Source of the DNA: Pelagimonas sp.
GTDB taxonomy: Bacteria > Pseudomonadota > Alphaproteobacteria > Rhodobacterales > Rhodobacteraceae
DNA length: 64,000 nt
Reading direction: 5' to 3'
NCBI GenBank assembly: GCA_025210265.1
Contig: JAOASD010000004.1
Coordinates: 186,001-250,000, forward strand
The notes below the pieces were generated by a model. That model was given only the letters and a program-made list of their open reading frames with translations. It made no database searches and was not told the DNA's origin. The position numbers and the translations under genes are program-made. How positions within the stretch are numbered: position 1 is the first letter of the stretch; every line of letters starts with the position of its first letter. Shown here in pieces: positions 26,408 to 35,417 of this stretch.

Positions 26408-27735
26408 TGATCGAGCTTTACGAAACCCAACGGGCGATGCGCAACATGCGCAAGGCGGCGATGCAGCGCGGCGTGATTGCCATTCTGGATGTCGGCAGCT
26501 CGAAAATCGCCTGCCTTGTGCTGCGCTTTGACGGGACCGATCCCAGTGACGAGGGCATCGGGTCTCTGGCCGGGCAGTCCGGCTTTCGGGTGATTGGCGC
26601 GGCGACAACCCGGTCGCGCGGGGTGCGCTTTGGTGAAATCGTGTCGATGTCGGAAACCGAGCGCGCGATCCGCACGGCGGTGCAGGCGGCGCAGAAGATG
26701 GCGGGGATCCGGGTGGATCACGTGATCGCCAGTTTCTCGGGCGCGGATCCGCGCTCTTACGGGTTGGCGGGGCGCGTTGATGTTCAGGGTGTGACCGTGG
26801 ATGAACAGGACGTGGCGCGCGTGCTGTCGGCCTGTGATGTGCCTGATTTTGGCACCGGGCGCGAAGTGATGCACGCCCAGCCGGTGAATTTTGCGCTGGA
26901 CCATCGCTCGGGCCTGATTGATCCGCGCGGTCAGATCGGGAACGAGCTGTCCTGCGACATGCATATGCTGACCGTGGACGGGCAGGCGATCCGTAATCTC
27001 GCCCATTGCGTCAAACGCTGTGATCTGGAACTGGCCGGTCTGGCCAGCGCGGCCTATGTGTCGGGCGCGGCGGCTTTGGTCGAGGATGAGCAAGAGCTGG
27101 GCGCGGCCTGTATCGACATGGGCGGTGGGGCCACCGGTATCTCCATTTTTATTAAAAAGCACATGATCTATGCGGATGCGGTGCGCATGGGTGGCGATCA
27201 CGTCACCAGCGACATTTCTATGGGGCTCGAAGTGCCCATGGCGACGGCGGAACGGATCAAGACGTTTTACGGCGGCGTGGTCGCCACTGGCATGGATGAC
27301 CGCGAGATGATCGAAACCGGCGGCGAGACCGGCGATTGGGAACATGACCGCCGCACCGTCAGCCGCGCCGACCTGATCGGGATCATGCGCCCTCGGGTCG
27401 AAGAGATCCTGGAAGAGGTCCGCGCCCGTCTGGATGCGGCCGGTTTTGACCACCTGCCCAGCCAGAAAATCGTGCTGACCGGCGGGGCCAGCCAGATCCC
27501 TGGTCTGGACGGTCTGGCCTCGAAAATTCTGGACCGGCAGGTGCGGCTGGGGCGGCCTTTGCGCGTGCATGGCTTGCCGCAGGCGGCGACCGGGCCGGGC
27601 TTTGCCAGCGCGGTGGGGCTCAGCCTGTTTGCGGCGCATCCGCAGGATGAATGGTGGGATTTCGAAATCCCGGTGGATCGCTACCCGGCGCGCAGCCTGA
27701 AACGCGCGGTGCAGTGGTTCCGCGACAATTGGTGA
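26407..27735 (+). CDS. ftsA: divisome actin-like protein FtsA
   Basis: Cytoplasmic ATPase of the actin fold that ties FtsZ filaments to the membrane and recruits later divisome proteins. The 442-residue protein has phosphate 1 motif VIAILDVGSSKIACLVL near residue 22-38, the 1C domain with the variable region, phosphate 2 motif AACIDMGGGATGISIFI, and the adenosine motif IVLTGGASQIPGLDGLASKI. The C-terminal amphipathic membrane-targeting helix is represented by the basic LKRAVQWFRDNW. There are 445 bases before ftsZ, much longer than in enterobacteria, so ftsZ has its own promoter region. Confidence 0.95.
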   Translation: MIELYETQRAMRNMRKAAMQRGVIAILDVGSSKIACLVLRFDGTDPSDEGIGSLAGQSGFRVIGAATTRSRGVRFGEIVSMSETERAIRTAVQAAQKMAGIRVDHVIASFSGADPRSYGLAGRVDVQGVTVDEQDVARVLSACDVPDFGTGREVMHAQPVNFALDHRSGLIDPRGQIGNELSCDMHMLTVDGQAIRNLAHCVKRCDLELAGLASAAYVSGAAALVEDEQELGAACIDMGGGATGISIFIKKHMIYADAVRMGGDHVTSDISMGLEVPMATAERIKTFYGGVVATGMDDREMIETGGETGDWEHDRRTVSRADLIGIMRPRVEEILEEVRARLDAAGFDHLPSQKIVLTGGASQIPGLDGLASKILDRQVRLGRPLRVHGLPQAATGPGFASAVGLSLFAAHPQDEWWDFEIPVDRYPARSLKRAVQWFRDNW

Positions 27736-27808
27736 GGGCAGGGGCAATATTTTGCCCCTCTCCACAAAATATGGGGGCTGCCCCCGTGACAAACGCTGGA
27801 TGCCAGTG

Positions 27809-27823
27809 TTAAGCACTGTTTAA
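27809..27823. promoter_or_regulatory. candidate CtrA-binding site upstream of ftsZ
   Basis: TTAA at 27809-27812 and TTAA at 27820-27823, separated by seven bases (GCACTGT), exactly fit the alphaproteobacterial CtrA consensus TTAA-N7-TTAA. CtrA is the response regulator that controls ftsZ in Caulobacter. I noticed no other exact match in the intergenic spacers I read. Confidence 0.5.
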
Positions 27824-27851
27824 TGCCGCCCGTCAGAGGTGGCAGGCAGGA

Positions 27852-27908
27852 CGGGCAAAGCCCGCATCACACCGGGGCAAAGCCCCCACATAAAACAGGG
27901 CAAAGCCC
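27852..27908. repeat. three GGGC-AAA-GCCC mini-hairpins
   Basis: CGGGCAAAGCCCG (27852-27864), GGGGCAAAGCCCC (27874-27886) and GGGCAAAGCCC (27898-27908). Each is a perfect 4-5 base-pair stem around an AAA loop, spaced about 10-11 bases apart. They could bind a protein, roughly one helical turn apart between units, or act in the ftsZ leader RNA. Confidence 0.65.
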
Positions 27909-28180
27909 GATCACAGGTTGTCGAGCAGGCAGCCAGCACAGTGCGAAATTGGACTTGGCGGCCCCGCTTGGGGTGGCCTGTCTAGTGTTGTGCGCGACCT
28001 TGGCCACTGTATCTGCGCGCATCGGCGAAATCCCGCAGAATGTGGCATGATTCTGTCTATATTTGGTGGTTGGCCGCCCTTTTTCACGTGACGCGCCCGC
28101 TGCCAAGAGGTAGGATCAAATTGGATAAATGTAGCTGCAAGCTCCGGGACAGGGGCATAAAAAGACAGGCGGACAGATCT

Positions 28181-29818
28181 ATGACACTGAACCTCTCCAT
28201 GCCCGGTCAGGAAGAGTTGAAGCCCCGCATCACCGTGTTTGGTGTGGGCGGCGCCGGCGGCAATGCCGTCAACAACATGATCGAGAAACAGCTGGAAGGC
28301 GTCGACTTTGTCGTCGCCAATACCGACGCGCAGGCTCTGCAGCAGAGCCAGTCGCAAAGCCGCGTACAGCTGGGCGTGAAAGTGACCGAAGGTCTGGGGG
28401 CAGGGGCCCGCGCGACCGTGGGCGCAGCCGCCGCCGAAGAAAGCATCGAACAGATCGTCGATCATCTGGCGGGCGCGCATATGTGCTTTATCACCGCTGG
28501 CATGGGCGGCGGCACCGGTACCGGCGCGGCACCGATCATCGCGCAGGCCGCGCGTGAGCTGGGCGTGCTGACCGTCGGCGTTGTGACCAAGCCCTTTCAA
28601 TTTGAGGGTGCCAAGCGGATGCGTCAGGCCGAAGACGGCGTTGAGGCGCTGCAAAAGGTCGTCGACACGCTGATCATCATTCCGAACCAGAACCTGTTCC
28701 GCCTGGCCAATGAAAAGACCACCTTCACCGAGGCGTTCAGCCTGGCGGATGACGTTCTGTATCAAGGCGTGAAAGGCGTGACCGACCTGATGGTTCGTCC
28801 GGGCCTGATCAACCTCGACTTTGCGGATGTGCGCGCTGTGATGGACGAGATGGGCAAGGCGATGATGGGCACCGGCGAGGCCGATGGCGAAGATCGCGCC
28901 ATTCAGGCCGCCGAAAAGGCCATCGCCAACCCGCTGCTGGATGAGATCAGCCTGAAAGGCGCCAAAGGCGTGCTGATCAACATCACCGGCGGCCATGACC
29001 TGACCCTGTTCGAACTGGACGAAGCGGCCAACCGCATCCGCGAAGAGGTGGACGCAGACGCCAATATCATCGTCGGCAGCACGCTGGATGATGGTCTGGA
29101 CGGTATGATGCGCGTTTCGGTCGTGGCGACCGGCATCGACGCTGTGGATGTGCAGATGGACACCCCGCTGCCGCGCCGCTCGCTCAAGCAGCCGCTGACC
29201 CAGCCTGCCGTTCTGGAAGAGCCCGTTGCGGTTGAACCCGCCCCGGCCCCCGCGCCGGTGGCGCAGCAGCCGGTCGAAGAGCTGTATGAAGAGGACGAGC
29301 CGTCGCTTTTCGCGGAAAGCGCGCCTGCGCCGATGGAACAGCCGACCCCGTCGCTGTTTGACGAGGTCGCACAGGACGATGACGGCCTGCCGCCCCCGGC
29401 CTACCAGCCGCGCGTCGCAGCCTTCCAGCCGCAGGCAGACTCGATCGAGGCAGACCCGCAGGATTTTGTTGCACCGCGCGCGCCTGCGCCCGGCACGCCC
29501 AGCCCGGAGACGCTGCAGCGCCTGCGCACTGCCGCCTCCCATGTGCGTGAAACGCAGCAACCCGCGGCGCCCGCCGCTGCCCCTGTGCAGCAGCAGCCCG
29601 CGCCTGCCGCCGAAGCGGACAAGCCGCGTTTCTCGGTGAACTCGCTGATCGGTCGCATGACCGGCCATGGTCAGGGCGCGGAAAGCCCGGTGCAGCAGCC
29701 GCGCCGCCAGCAGCCGCCGGTTCAGGCGCATCAGCCGGCCCCCGTGCGTGATGTGGAACCCGATCCCGATCAGGAAAAGATCGAGATCCCGGCCTTCCTG
29801 CGTCGCCAGGCGAATTAA
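28181..29818 (+). CDS. ftsZ: cell-division tubulin homologue FtsZ
   Basis: GTPase that polymerises into the cytoplasmic Z ring and recruits the divisome. The start at 28181 gives 545 residues; the frame is open upstream but has no family similarity. The GTPase has [18 protein letters not shown] near residue 17-34, the tubulin signature GGGTGTG at 109-115, and [11 protein letters not shown] in the T7 region. After about residue 320 comes a linker of nearly 200 residues rich in proline, glutamine and alanine, a long tail of the kind seen in alphaproteobacteria. The C-terminal peptide [11 protein letters not shown] is the conserved FtsA-binding tail. An intrinsic terminator follows. Confidence 0.98.
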   Translation: MTLNLSMPGQEELKPRITVFGVGGAGGNAVNNMIEKQLEGVDFVVANTDAQALQQSQSQSRVQLGVKVTEGLGAGARATVGAAAAEESIEQIVDHLAGAHMCFITAGMGGGTGTGAAPIIAQAARELGVLTVGVVTKPFQFEGAKRMRQAEDGVEALQKVVDTLIIIPNQNLFRLANEKTTFTEAFSLADDVLYQGVKGVTDLMVRPGLINLDFADVRAVMDEMGKAMMGTGEADGEDRAIQAAEKAIANPLLDEISLKGAKGVLINITGGHDLTLFELDEAANRIREEVDADANIIVGSTLDDGLDGMMRVSVVATGIDAVDVQMDTPLPRRSLKQPLTQPAVLEEPVAVEPAPAPAPVAQQPVEELYEEDEPSLFAESAPAPMEQPTPSLFDEVAQDDDGLPPPAYQPRVAAFQPQADSIEADPQDFVAPRAPAPGTPSPETLQRLRTAASHVRETQQPAAPAAAPVQQQPAPAAEADKPRFSVNSLIGRMTGHGQGAESPVQQPRRQQPPVQAHQPAPVRDVEPDPDQEKIEIPAFLRRQAN

Positions 29819-29852
29819 GCTGCAGCGCAGCAATTTTTGCGAACTCATCATG

Positions 29853-29881
29853 ACGCCTCCGGTTTTCCGGGGGCGTTTTTT
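29853..29881 (+). terminator. intrinsic terminator of ftsZ
   Basis: ACGCCTCCGG (29853-29862), loop TTTT, CCGGGGGCGT (29867-29876), ten base pairs with one G-T, then a run of T to 29881. It lies 34 bases after the stop codon. Confidence 0.88.
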
Positions 29882-30139
29882 GTTGCAATTGCCGTGAGGT
29901 CAGCGCGTGATTGCGTAAAAATCGATGCGATTTTTGACTGTTGCGCATTGTGGATAAGATTTTGATAATGCTTTGGTATCAGGTGCTTGCAACCCGCGTG
30001 GCGGGGTTCCGCCGATCCCTGCCAGCCCATGTTTCATACGGTTACAATCTTTGATTTGAGCAAAAACCCCGGTTTTCGTATCTCACTGGGCAAGCCACGC
30101 ATCGGGGGATGCGGCGTGGGACATAATCAGGGGTTACCC
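29882..30139 (+). promoter_or_regulatory. lpxC leader with promoter-like elements
   Basis: The spacer contains an AT-rich hairpin (AAAAATCG/CGATTTTT, 29917-29935), a TTGACT element at 29934-29939, a DnaA box at 29949-29957 and GATAAT at about 29964-29969. No gene is seen. The TTGACT and the following AT-rich stretch could form the lpxC promoter, although the spacing to TAAGAT is about 15 bases and hence short. Confidence 0.4.
29949..29957 (-). promoter_or_regulatory. perfect DnaA box between ftsZ and lpxC
   Basis: TGTGGATAA, the exact complement of TTATCCACA, the strongest E. coli DnaA box. It overlaps the putative lpxC promoter. A one-mismatch copy (TTGTCCACA) occurs upstream of lon near 7109-7117. 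Confidence 0.55.
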
Positions 30140-31060
30140 GTGCAGACAACCGTTCAGACCAGTATCACATTCGAAGGCGTGGGCCTGCATTCCGGTGCGC
30201 CCGCGACATTGACCATCCGCCCGGCGGATGTGGACCATGGGATCTGGTTTCAACGTACGGATATTGCCCTGGGGGACACGCGCATTCCGGCGCGCTGGGA
30301 TGTGGTCGAGACCTCTCCGCTGTGCACGCTGATCCGCAATCCGGCAGGCGTGTCCGTGTCGACCATCGAACATGTGATGGCCGCGCTGGCAGGCTGCGGC
30401 GTACATAATGCGCTGATCGAGATTGACGGCCCGGAATGCCCGATCATGGATGGCTCGGCTGTGCCCTTTGTGCGCGGAATCCTGTCGCACGGTGTGCGCC
30501 GGCTGAGCGCGCCTGTGCAGGCGATCGAAATCCTGACGCCTGTGTCGGTCCATACGGCCAATGGCTGGGCGCGCCTGTCGCCTGAGCAGGGCACCAGCAT
30601 GTCCTTTCACATTGATTTTACCGATGCGGCGATTGGCGTTCAGAGCAAAACCCTGAACCTGGCCAATGGCACGTTTGTGCGCGAACTTTGCGACAGCCGG
30701 ACATTTTGCCGGGCGGCGGATGTGGACATGATGCATTCGCAGGGCAAGGCGTTGGGTGGGACGTATGAAAACGCGGTTGTGGTGGATGGGGCTGATGTTC
30801 TGTCGCCCGGCGGTTTGCGCCACGCGGATGAGGCTGTGCGCCATAAGATGTTGGATGCACTGGGGGATCTGTTCCTCGCTGGGGCTCCGATTCTGGGTCA
30901 TTACGAAGGGCACAAGGCCGGCCACGCCATGACCAATGCGCTGCTGCGCGAGGTGTTTGCCAATCGCGATGCCTTCCGCATTGTCCTGTGTGACGATCGT
31001 CTGGCCGCGCGCCTGCCGGGGGCGGGTGTCAAGCGCACCGAAATTCCGGCGGTGGCCTGA
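30140..31060 (+). CDS. lpxC: UDP-3-O-acyl-N-acetylglucosamine deacetylase
   Basis: Zinc deacetylase that catalyses the committed step of lipid A synthesis in the cytoplasm. The likely start is GTG at 30140, giving 306 residues; the open frame upstream to 29987 has no family similarity. The N-terminus is QTSITFEGVGLHSGAPATLT. The zinc ligands lie in TIEHVMAALAGCGVHNALIE and in RHKMLDALGDLFLAGAPILG (His and Asp), followed by the catalytic histidine in GHYEGHKAGHAMTNALL. Its presence shows an LPS-bearing outer membrane. It is separated from ftsZ by a terminator. Confidence 0.95.
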   Translation: MQTTVQTSITFEGVGLHSGAPATLTIRPADVDHGIWFQRTDIALGDTRIPARWDVVETSPLCTLIRNPAGVSVSTIEHVMAALAGCGVHNALIEIDGPECPIMDGSAVPFVRGILSHGVRRLSAPVQAIEILTPVSVHTANGWARLSPEQGTSMSFHIDFTDAAIGVQSKTLNLANGTFVRELCDSRTFCRAADVDMMHSQGKALGGTYENAVVVDGADVLSPGGLRHADEAVRHKMLDALGDLFLAGAPILGHYEGHKAGHAMTNALLREVFANRDAFRIVLCDDRLAARLPGAGVKRTEIPAVA

Positions 31061-31226
31061 AACCGCCTGCGAAATTTGGGTGATCAGGGGGCGCTGTGCC
31101 TGCGCTGGCGAAACCCCGCCGCAAAATGCGCCAAAGACGTTTTGCAGCGGAATTTTCTGTGTTAGGACCGATGCGACGGGGGCTCAATAGTCGGGCCAGT
31201 GTGTAACCATCGGGGGAAGGTCGAGC

Positions 31227-32081
31227 ATGGCGGCGGGAAGATCGCTGAAATCCGTGATGATTGTGGGGCTGACGGCCCTGGCCCTTTCGGGCTGCGGGGA
31301 TGTTGCACAAAAGGGCAAAGGCCCCGGCGGTGCTGAGCTGGACGGGTTTACTGCCGAACAGATCTATGATCGCGGCGAATACGAGATCTCGGTCAAGGAT
31401 TACGAAGAGGCGGCGCTGTTCTTTTCCGAGGTCGAGCGCCTGTACCCCTATTCAGAATGGGCCAAGCGCGCGCTGATCATGCAGGCCTTTGCCTATCACA
31501 GCGATGCGGATTTTGAAAATTCCCGCGCCTCAGCGCAGCGGTTCATTGATTTTTATCCCGCAGATGATGATGCCGCCTATGCGCAATACCTGCTGGCGCT
31601 CAGCTATTATGATCAGATCGAGGATGTGGGCCGCGACCAGGGCCTGACCTTTCAGGCATTGCAGGAATTGCGCGCGGTGATCGAACGCTATCCCGACAGC
31701 GAATATGCCCGCTCGTCGATCCTGAAATTCGACCTTGCCTTTGATCACCTTGCCGCCAAGGAAATGGAGATCGGCCGCTACTATCTGCGCCGTGACCATT
31801 TCAGCGCCGCGATCAACAGGTTCCGCGTTGTGGTCGAGGATTTCCAAACCACGACCCACACCGCCGAGGCGCTGCACCGTCTGGTGGAATCCTACCTGTC
31901 GCTGGGTCTGACGGACGAGGCGCAGACCGCCGGGGCGATTCTGGGGCATAACTTCCAGTCCACCGATTGGTACGAGGACAGCTATGCGCTGCTGGCCGGT
32001 CAGGGGCTGGAAATGAAGCCGCGCGGTGACAATTGGCTTTCGGCGGTGTATCGCCAGATGATCAAGGGCCAGTGGCTCTAG
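31227..32081 (+). CDS. bamD: outer-membrane assembly lipoprotein BamD
   Basis: Periplasmic lipoprotein of the BAM complex that inserts beta-barrel proteins into the outer membrane. It has 284 residues with a lipoprotein signal ending ALALSGC (Cys23). Five TPR-like repeats follow, starting with QIYDRGEYEISVKDYEEAAL and FFSEVERLYPYSEWAKRALI, with NSRASAQRFIDFYPADDDAA and ALQELRAVIERYPDSEYARS as further units. GGGGGAAGG precedes the ATG. recN follows after 36 bases. The order lpxC-bamD-recN is common in alphaproteobacteria. Confidence 0.95.
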   Translation: MAAGRSLKSVMIVGLTALALSGCGDVAQKGKGPGGAELDGFTAEQIYDRGEYEISVKDYEEAALFFSEVERLYPYSEWAKRALIMQAFAYHSDADFENSRASAQRFIDFYPADDDAAYAQYLLALSYYDQIEDVGRDQGLTFQALQELRAVIERYPDSEYARSSILKFDLAFDHLAAKEMEIGRYYLRRDHFSAAINRFRVVVEDFQTTTHTAEALHRLVESYLSLGLTDEAQTAGAILGHNFQSTDWYEDSYALLAGQGLEMKPRGDNWLSAVYRQMIKGQWL

Positions 32082-32117
32082 GAAAGGGCAGGGCATCTGC
32101 CCGCCCCGAGGTCTGAT

Positions 32118-33770
32118 ATGCTCCGAGCACTCGAAATCCGCGATATGCTGATCATTGACCGGCTGGACCTTGCCTTCCAGCCGGGGCTGAATGTGCTGAC
32201 CGGGGAAACCGGTGCGGGCAAATCTATCCTGCTGGATTCGCTGGGTTTTGTTCTGGGCTGGCGCGGGCGCGCCGAATTGGTGCGCAGCGGCGCAAAGCAG
32301 GGCGAGGTCACAGCCGTCTTCGATCTGGCCCCCGATCACGCGGGCTGGGCCGTGCTGGAAGAGGCGGGGCTGCCGTCCGGGGATGAGCTGATCCTGCGCC
32401 GGGTCAACACGGCGGATGGGCGCAAAACCGGCTGGATCAATGACCGCCGTGTGTCGGGCGAGGTGCTGCGCCGCCTGTCCGAAACCCTGGTCGAGCTGCA
32501 CGGGCAGCATGACGACAAAGGCCTGCTGGACCCCAAGGGCCACCGCGCCATTCTGGATGATTTTGGCGCTTACGCAGCCGAGGCCGCGGCGACCCGCACC
32601 GCCTGGACTGCCCGCGCGCGCGCGCGCAAGGCGCTGGAGGCTGCGCAGGTCGCGCTGAGCGCCGTGCGTGAGGAAGAGGATTTCCTGCGCCATTCCGTGG
32701 CAGAGTTGGACAAGCTGGCCCCGGAACCGGGCGAAGAGGCCGAATTGGACACGCGCCGCCGCATGATGCAGGCCGCCGAAAAGATCCGCGCGGATATTGC
32801 ACAGGCCTCGTCGGCGCTGGGATATGACGGGGCCGAAGGTGCCATGGCCAATGCGCTGCGTTGGCTGGATGGTGCCAGTGACAAGGCCGAGGGCCGTCTG
32901 GACGCGCCGATCAGCGCCCTGACCCGCGCCATGGCCGAACTGGACGAGGCCGCGCGCGGCGTGGCCGATTGTCTGGACGCTTTGGATTTCAACCCGGCCG
33001 AGCTGGAAGACTGCGAAGAGCGCCTGTTCGCCCTGCGCGCGCTGGCCCGCAAACATAATGTGCAGCCTGATGAGCTGGCCAATCTGGCGGCCACCCTGTC
33101 TGAGCGCCTTGCGGCCTTGGACGCGGGGGAGGGGCGGATTGCCGAACTGGACGCTGCACTGCGCGATGCAGAGGCGGCCTATGACGCGGCTGCGACGATG
33201 CTTAGCACCGCGCGGCGGGCGGCGGCGGAACGGTTGGATGCGGCGGTGGCCTCTGAACTTGCCCCGCTGCGCATGGAACGCGCGGTGTTTCAGACCGAAG
33301 TCACCCCTACCCAACCAGGGCCTGAAGGCGTGGATGCTGTGCAATTCACCGTCGCGACTAACCCTGGCTCACCTGCTGGGGCGCTGAACAAGATCGCCTC
33401 GGGTGGGGAGCTCAGCCGCTTTCTTCTGGCGCTCAAGGTCTGCCTGTCGGAAAAACGCGACAGCGCGCTGACGATGATCTTTGACGAAATCGACCGTGGT
33501 GTCGGTGGCGCGACCGCCGATGCGGTGGGTCGCCGCCTGCGCGCATTGGCCGAAGGTGGTCAGGTGCTGGTCGTGACCCACTCGCCGCAGGTCGCCGCCC
33601 TTGGCGCGCATCACTGGCAGGTCGCCAAGCGGGTCGAGGATGGCATCACCCTGTCCGAGGTCCGCCCGCTGGATTCGTCTGAGCGCGAGGATGAAATCGC
33701 CCGGATGCTGGCCGGGGACATCATCACCGACGAAGCCCGCGCCGCCGCCCGCGCCCTGTTGCTGGGTTAA
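32118..33770 (+). CDS. recN: DNA repair ATPase RecN
   Basis: SMC-like cytoplasmic ATPase in recombinational repair of double-strand breaks. The 550-residue protein begins LRALEIRDMLIIDRLDLAFQ, with Walker A GETGAGKSILLDSLGF near residues 32-47. A long coiled-coil middle region runs from about 155 to 345. The C-terminal half has the signature ASGGELSRFLLALKVCLSEK and Walker B ALTMIFDEIDRGVGG, then VTHSPQVAALGAHHW. In many bacteria recN is LexA-regulated; the 36-base gap to bamD shows only a GGGCAGGGCATCTGCCC hairpin and no GTTC-N7-GTTC box, so it is probably expressed from upstream. Confidence 0.96.
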   Translation: MLRALEIRDMLIIDRLDLAFQPGLNVLTGETGAGKSILLDSLGFVLGWRGRAELVRSGAKQGEVTAVFDLAPDHAGWAVLEEAGLPSGDELILRRVNTADGRKTGWINDRRVSGEVLRRLSETLVELHGQHDDKGLLDPKGHRAILDDFGAYAAEAAATRTAWTARARARKALEAAQVALSAVREEEDFLRHSVAELDKLAPEPGEEAELDTRRRMMQAAEKIRADIAQASSALGYDGAEGAMANALRWLDGASDKAEGRLDAPISALTRAMAELDEAARGVADCLDALDFNPAELEDCEERLFALRALARKHNVQPDELANLAATLSERLAALDAGEGRIAELDAALRDAEAAYDAAATMLSTARRAAAERLDAAVASELAPLRMERAVFQTEVTPTQPGPEGVDAVQFTVATNPGSPAGALNKIASGGELSRFLLALKVCLSEKRDSALTMIFDEIDRGVGGATADAVGRRLRALAEGGQVLVVTHSPQVAALGAHHWQVAKRVEDGITLSEVRPLDSSEREDEIARMLAGDIITDEARAAARALLLG

Positions 33771-33802
33771 GGGGCTGTCAAACGCAGCGGGTCAAAGACC
33801 GG

Positions 33803-35170
33803 CTAGGGCAGCATCTTGCCCGGATTCATCAGGTTCTGCGGATCCAGCGCGGCCTTGAGCGAGGCCATGACATGCCAGCCCGCGCCATGTTCGGCCTCCA
33901 TTGCAAAGCGTTTGCCCAGACCCACACCATGTTCGCCAGTCGCGGTGCCCTGCAGCCCCAGCGCGCGCGTGACCATGCGTTTGCACAGGGCGTCGGCCTC
34001 TGCCATTTCGGCCGGGTTGTCCGGGTCGACCAGCAGGATGGCATGGAAATTCCCATCCCCCACATGGCCCAGAATCGGCCCGCTGATCGTGCTGCCCTTG
34101 ATGTCATATTGGGTTTCCTCAATCGCTGTGGCGAGGCGTGAAATCGGCACGCAGATGTCGGTGACAATCGCCCGTGTGCCAGGTCGCGAGGCGAGGATCG
34201 CATAATAGCCATTGTGCCGCATGGCCCAAAGCGCGCGGCGCTCTTCTTCTTTTGTGGACCATTGGAACCCCAGCCCGTGATGGTCCTGCACGATTTCGGC
34301 AAAGCGTTGGGATTGCTCGGCCACACTGTCGGCGCTGCCGTGGAACTCGACCAGCAGATGCGGGCATTCGGGCATATCCGTCCCCGCATAGGCGTTAAAG
34401 GCGCGGGCGGTGTCGGCGCAGACAAATTCGATCCGTGCCATGGGGATGCCCATCTGGATCGTGTCGATCACCGCGTTCACGGCATCGCCTACGCGTTCAA
34501 AGGCGCAGATACCTGCGCTGGTTGCTTCGGGCACACCATGCAGGCGCAGGGTCAGCTCGGTCACAAGGCCCAGCGTGCCCTCGGACCCGACAAACAGGGC
34601 GGTCAGATCATAGCCAGAGGCGGATTTGCGCGCCCGCGACCCGGTTTCGATGATCTGCCCATTGGCCAGAACCACGCGCAGCCCCATCACATTGTCGCGC
34701 ATACTGCCATAGCGCACCGTGGTTGTGCCCGAGGCCCGCGTCATCGCCATGCCGCCCAGCGTCGCATTGGCACCGGGGTCGACCGGAAAGAACAGCCCCG
34801 TGGCGCGCAATTCCTGGTTCAGCGCCTCGCGCGTGACACCGGGCTGCACGGTCACATCCAGGTCCGATGGCCGCATTTCCAGCACTTTGTTCATCTGGGT
34901 GAAATCCACGACCACACCACCCTGAACCGCCAGCCCGTGCCCTTCCAGAGAGGTGCCAGCGCCCCAGCCGATCACCGGCACCTGATGCGCGGCGCAGATC
35001 TGTACGATGCGCTGCACCTGCGCCTCGGACCGGGGGTAGGCCACGGCGTCAGGTGGGGTCAGGGGAAAATGCGACTCAGAGCGCCCATGCAGATCCAGAT
35101 CAGACTTGGAACGGCTCAGCCCATCGCCTAGGAACAGGGCAAGGTCGTCAAGCGCCTGAGCAATATTCAT
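33803..35170 (-). CDS. FAD-linked D-lactate dehydrogenase-like oxidase
   Basis: A 455-residue flavoprotein of the GlcD/Dld type, with residues up to 35191 as an alternative start; the ATG at 35170 has GGAGACAGCC before it. The FAD domain has VPVIGWGAGTSLEGHGLAVQ, VQPGVTREALNQELRATGLF and LGGMAMTRASGTTTVRYGSM, then SASGYDLTALFVGSEGTLGL, all standard for the vanillyl-alcohol-oxidase fold. The C-terminal substrate and metal site includes GHVGDGNFHAILLVDP and TGEHGVGLGKR. It probably oxidises D-lactate or another D-2-hydroxy acid and passes electrons to cytochrome or quinone at the membrane. The nearest alternative is a glycolate oxidase subunit. Confidence 0.88.
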   Translation of the reverse strand: MNIAQALDDLALFLGDGLSRSKSDLDLHGRSESHFPLTPPDAVAYPRSEAQVQRIVQICAAHQVPVIGWGAGTSLEGHGLAVQGGVVVDFTQMNKVLEMRPSDLDVTVQPGVTREALNQELRATGLFFPVDPGANATLGGMAMTRASGTTTVRYGSMRDNVMGLRVVLANGQIIETGSRARKSASGYDLTALFVGSEGTLGLVTELTLRLHGVPEATSAGICAFERVGDAVNAVIDTIQMGIPMARIEFVCADTARAFNAYAGTDMPECPHLLVEFHGSADSVAEQSQRFAEIVQDHHGLGFQWSTKEEERRALWAMRHNGYYAILASRPGTRAIVTDICVPISRLATAIEETQYDIKGSTISGPILGHVGDGNFHAILLVDPDNPAEMAEADALCKRMVTRALGLQGTATGEHGVGLGKRFAMEAEHGAGWHVMASLKAALDPQNLMNPGKMLP

Positions 35171-35417
35171 GGCTGTCTCCGGCATAGTCATTGGGCATCT
35201 TCAAGGTTAACACGGTGTTCACTACGATAAGAGCTAACGCAATTGGCGGCATCTTTTTTGGGCGTTTCATGGGTATTTTTGGGACCATTGCACCGGGCGG
35301 ATCCGGGATCGGTGGGACAGCCCGCGCATCTTGCCTGGTTGATGTTAATGCCGGGTAAGCCCGGATAAAAGCATCGGCAAATGGGGCAGAAATAGGCCCG
35401 GTGGAAAGGAACGGATC

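Larger units (their letters stand above)
27736..28180. other. 445-base ftsA-ftsZ regulatory spacer
   Basis: No gene is seen. The spacer holds, in order, a GGGGGCTGCCCCC hairpin near 27773, a TTAA-N7-TTAA motif at 27809-27823, three small GGGCAAAGCCC-type hairpins at 27852-27908, and about 150 bases leading to the ftsZ start. ftsZ transcription most likely begins in it. No clear sigma-70 promoter could be picked by eye. Confidence 0.6.

Noticed and set aside
28040-28180. Upstream extension of the ftsZ frame
   Set aside because: The extra 47 codons have no FtsZ-like character and FtsZ normally begins near MTLNL.
29987-30139. Upstream extension of the lpxC frame
   Set aside because: LpxC proteins begin close to the QTTVQTSI region; the GTG at 30140 fits that length.
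32082-32117. LexA (SOS) box before recN
   Set aside because: No GTTC-N7-GTTC or GAAC-N7-GAAC pattern is visible in the 36-base gap, only a GC hairpin.
35208-35222. Second CtrA-type site between the lactate dehydrogenase and ClC genes
   Set aside because: TTAA-N7-TTCA has a mismatch in the second half-site and no target gene linked to the cell cycle.
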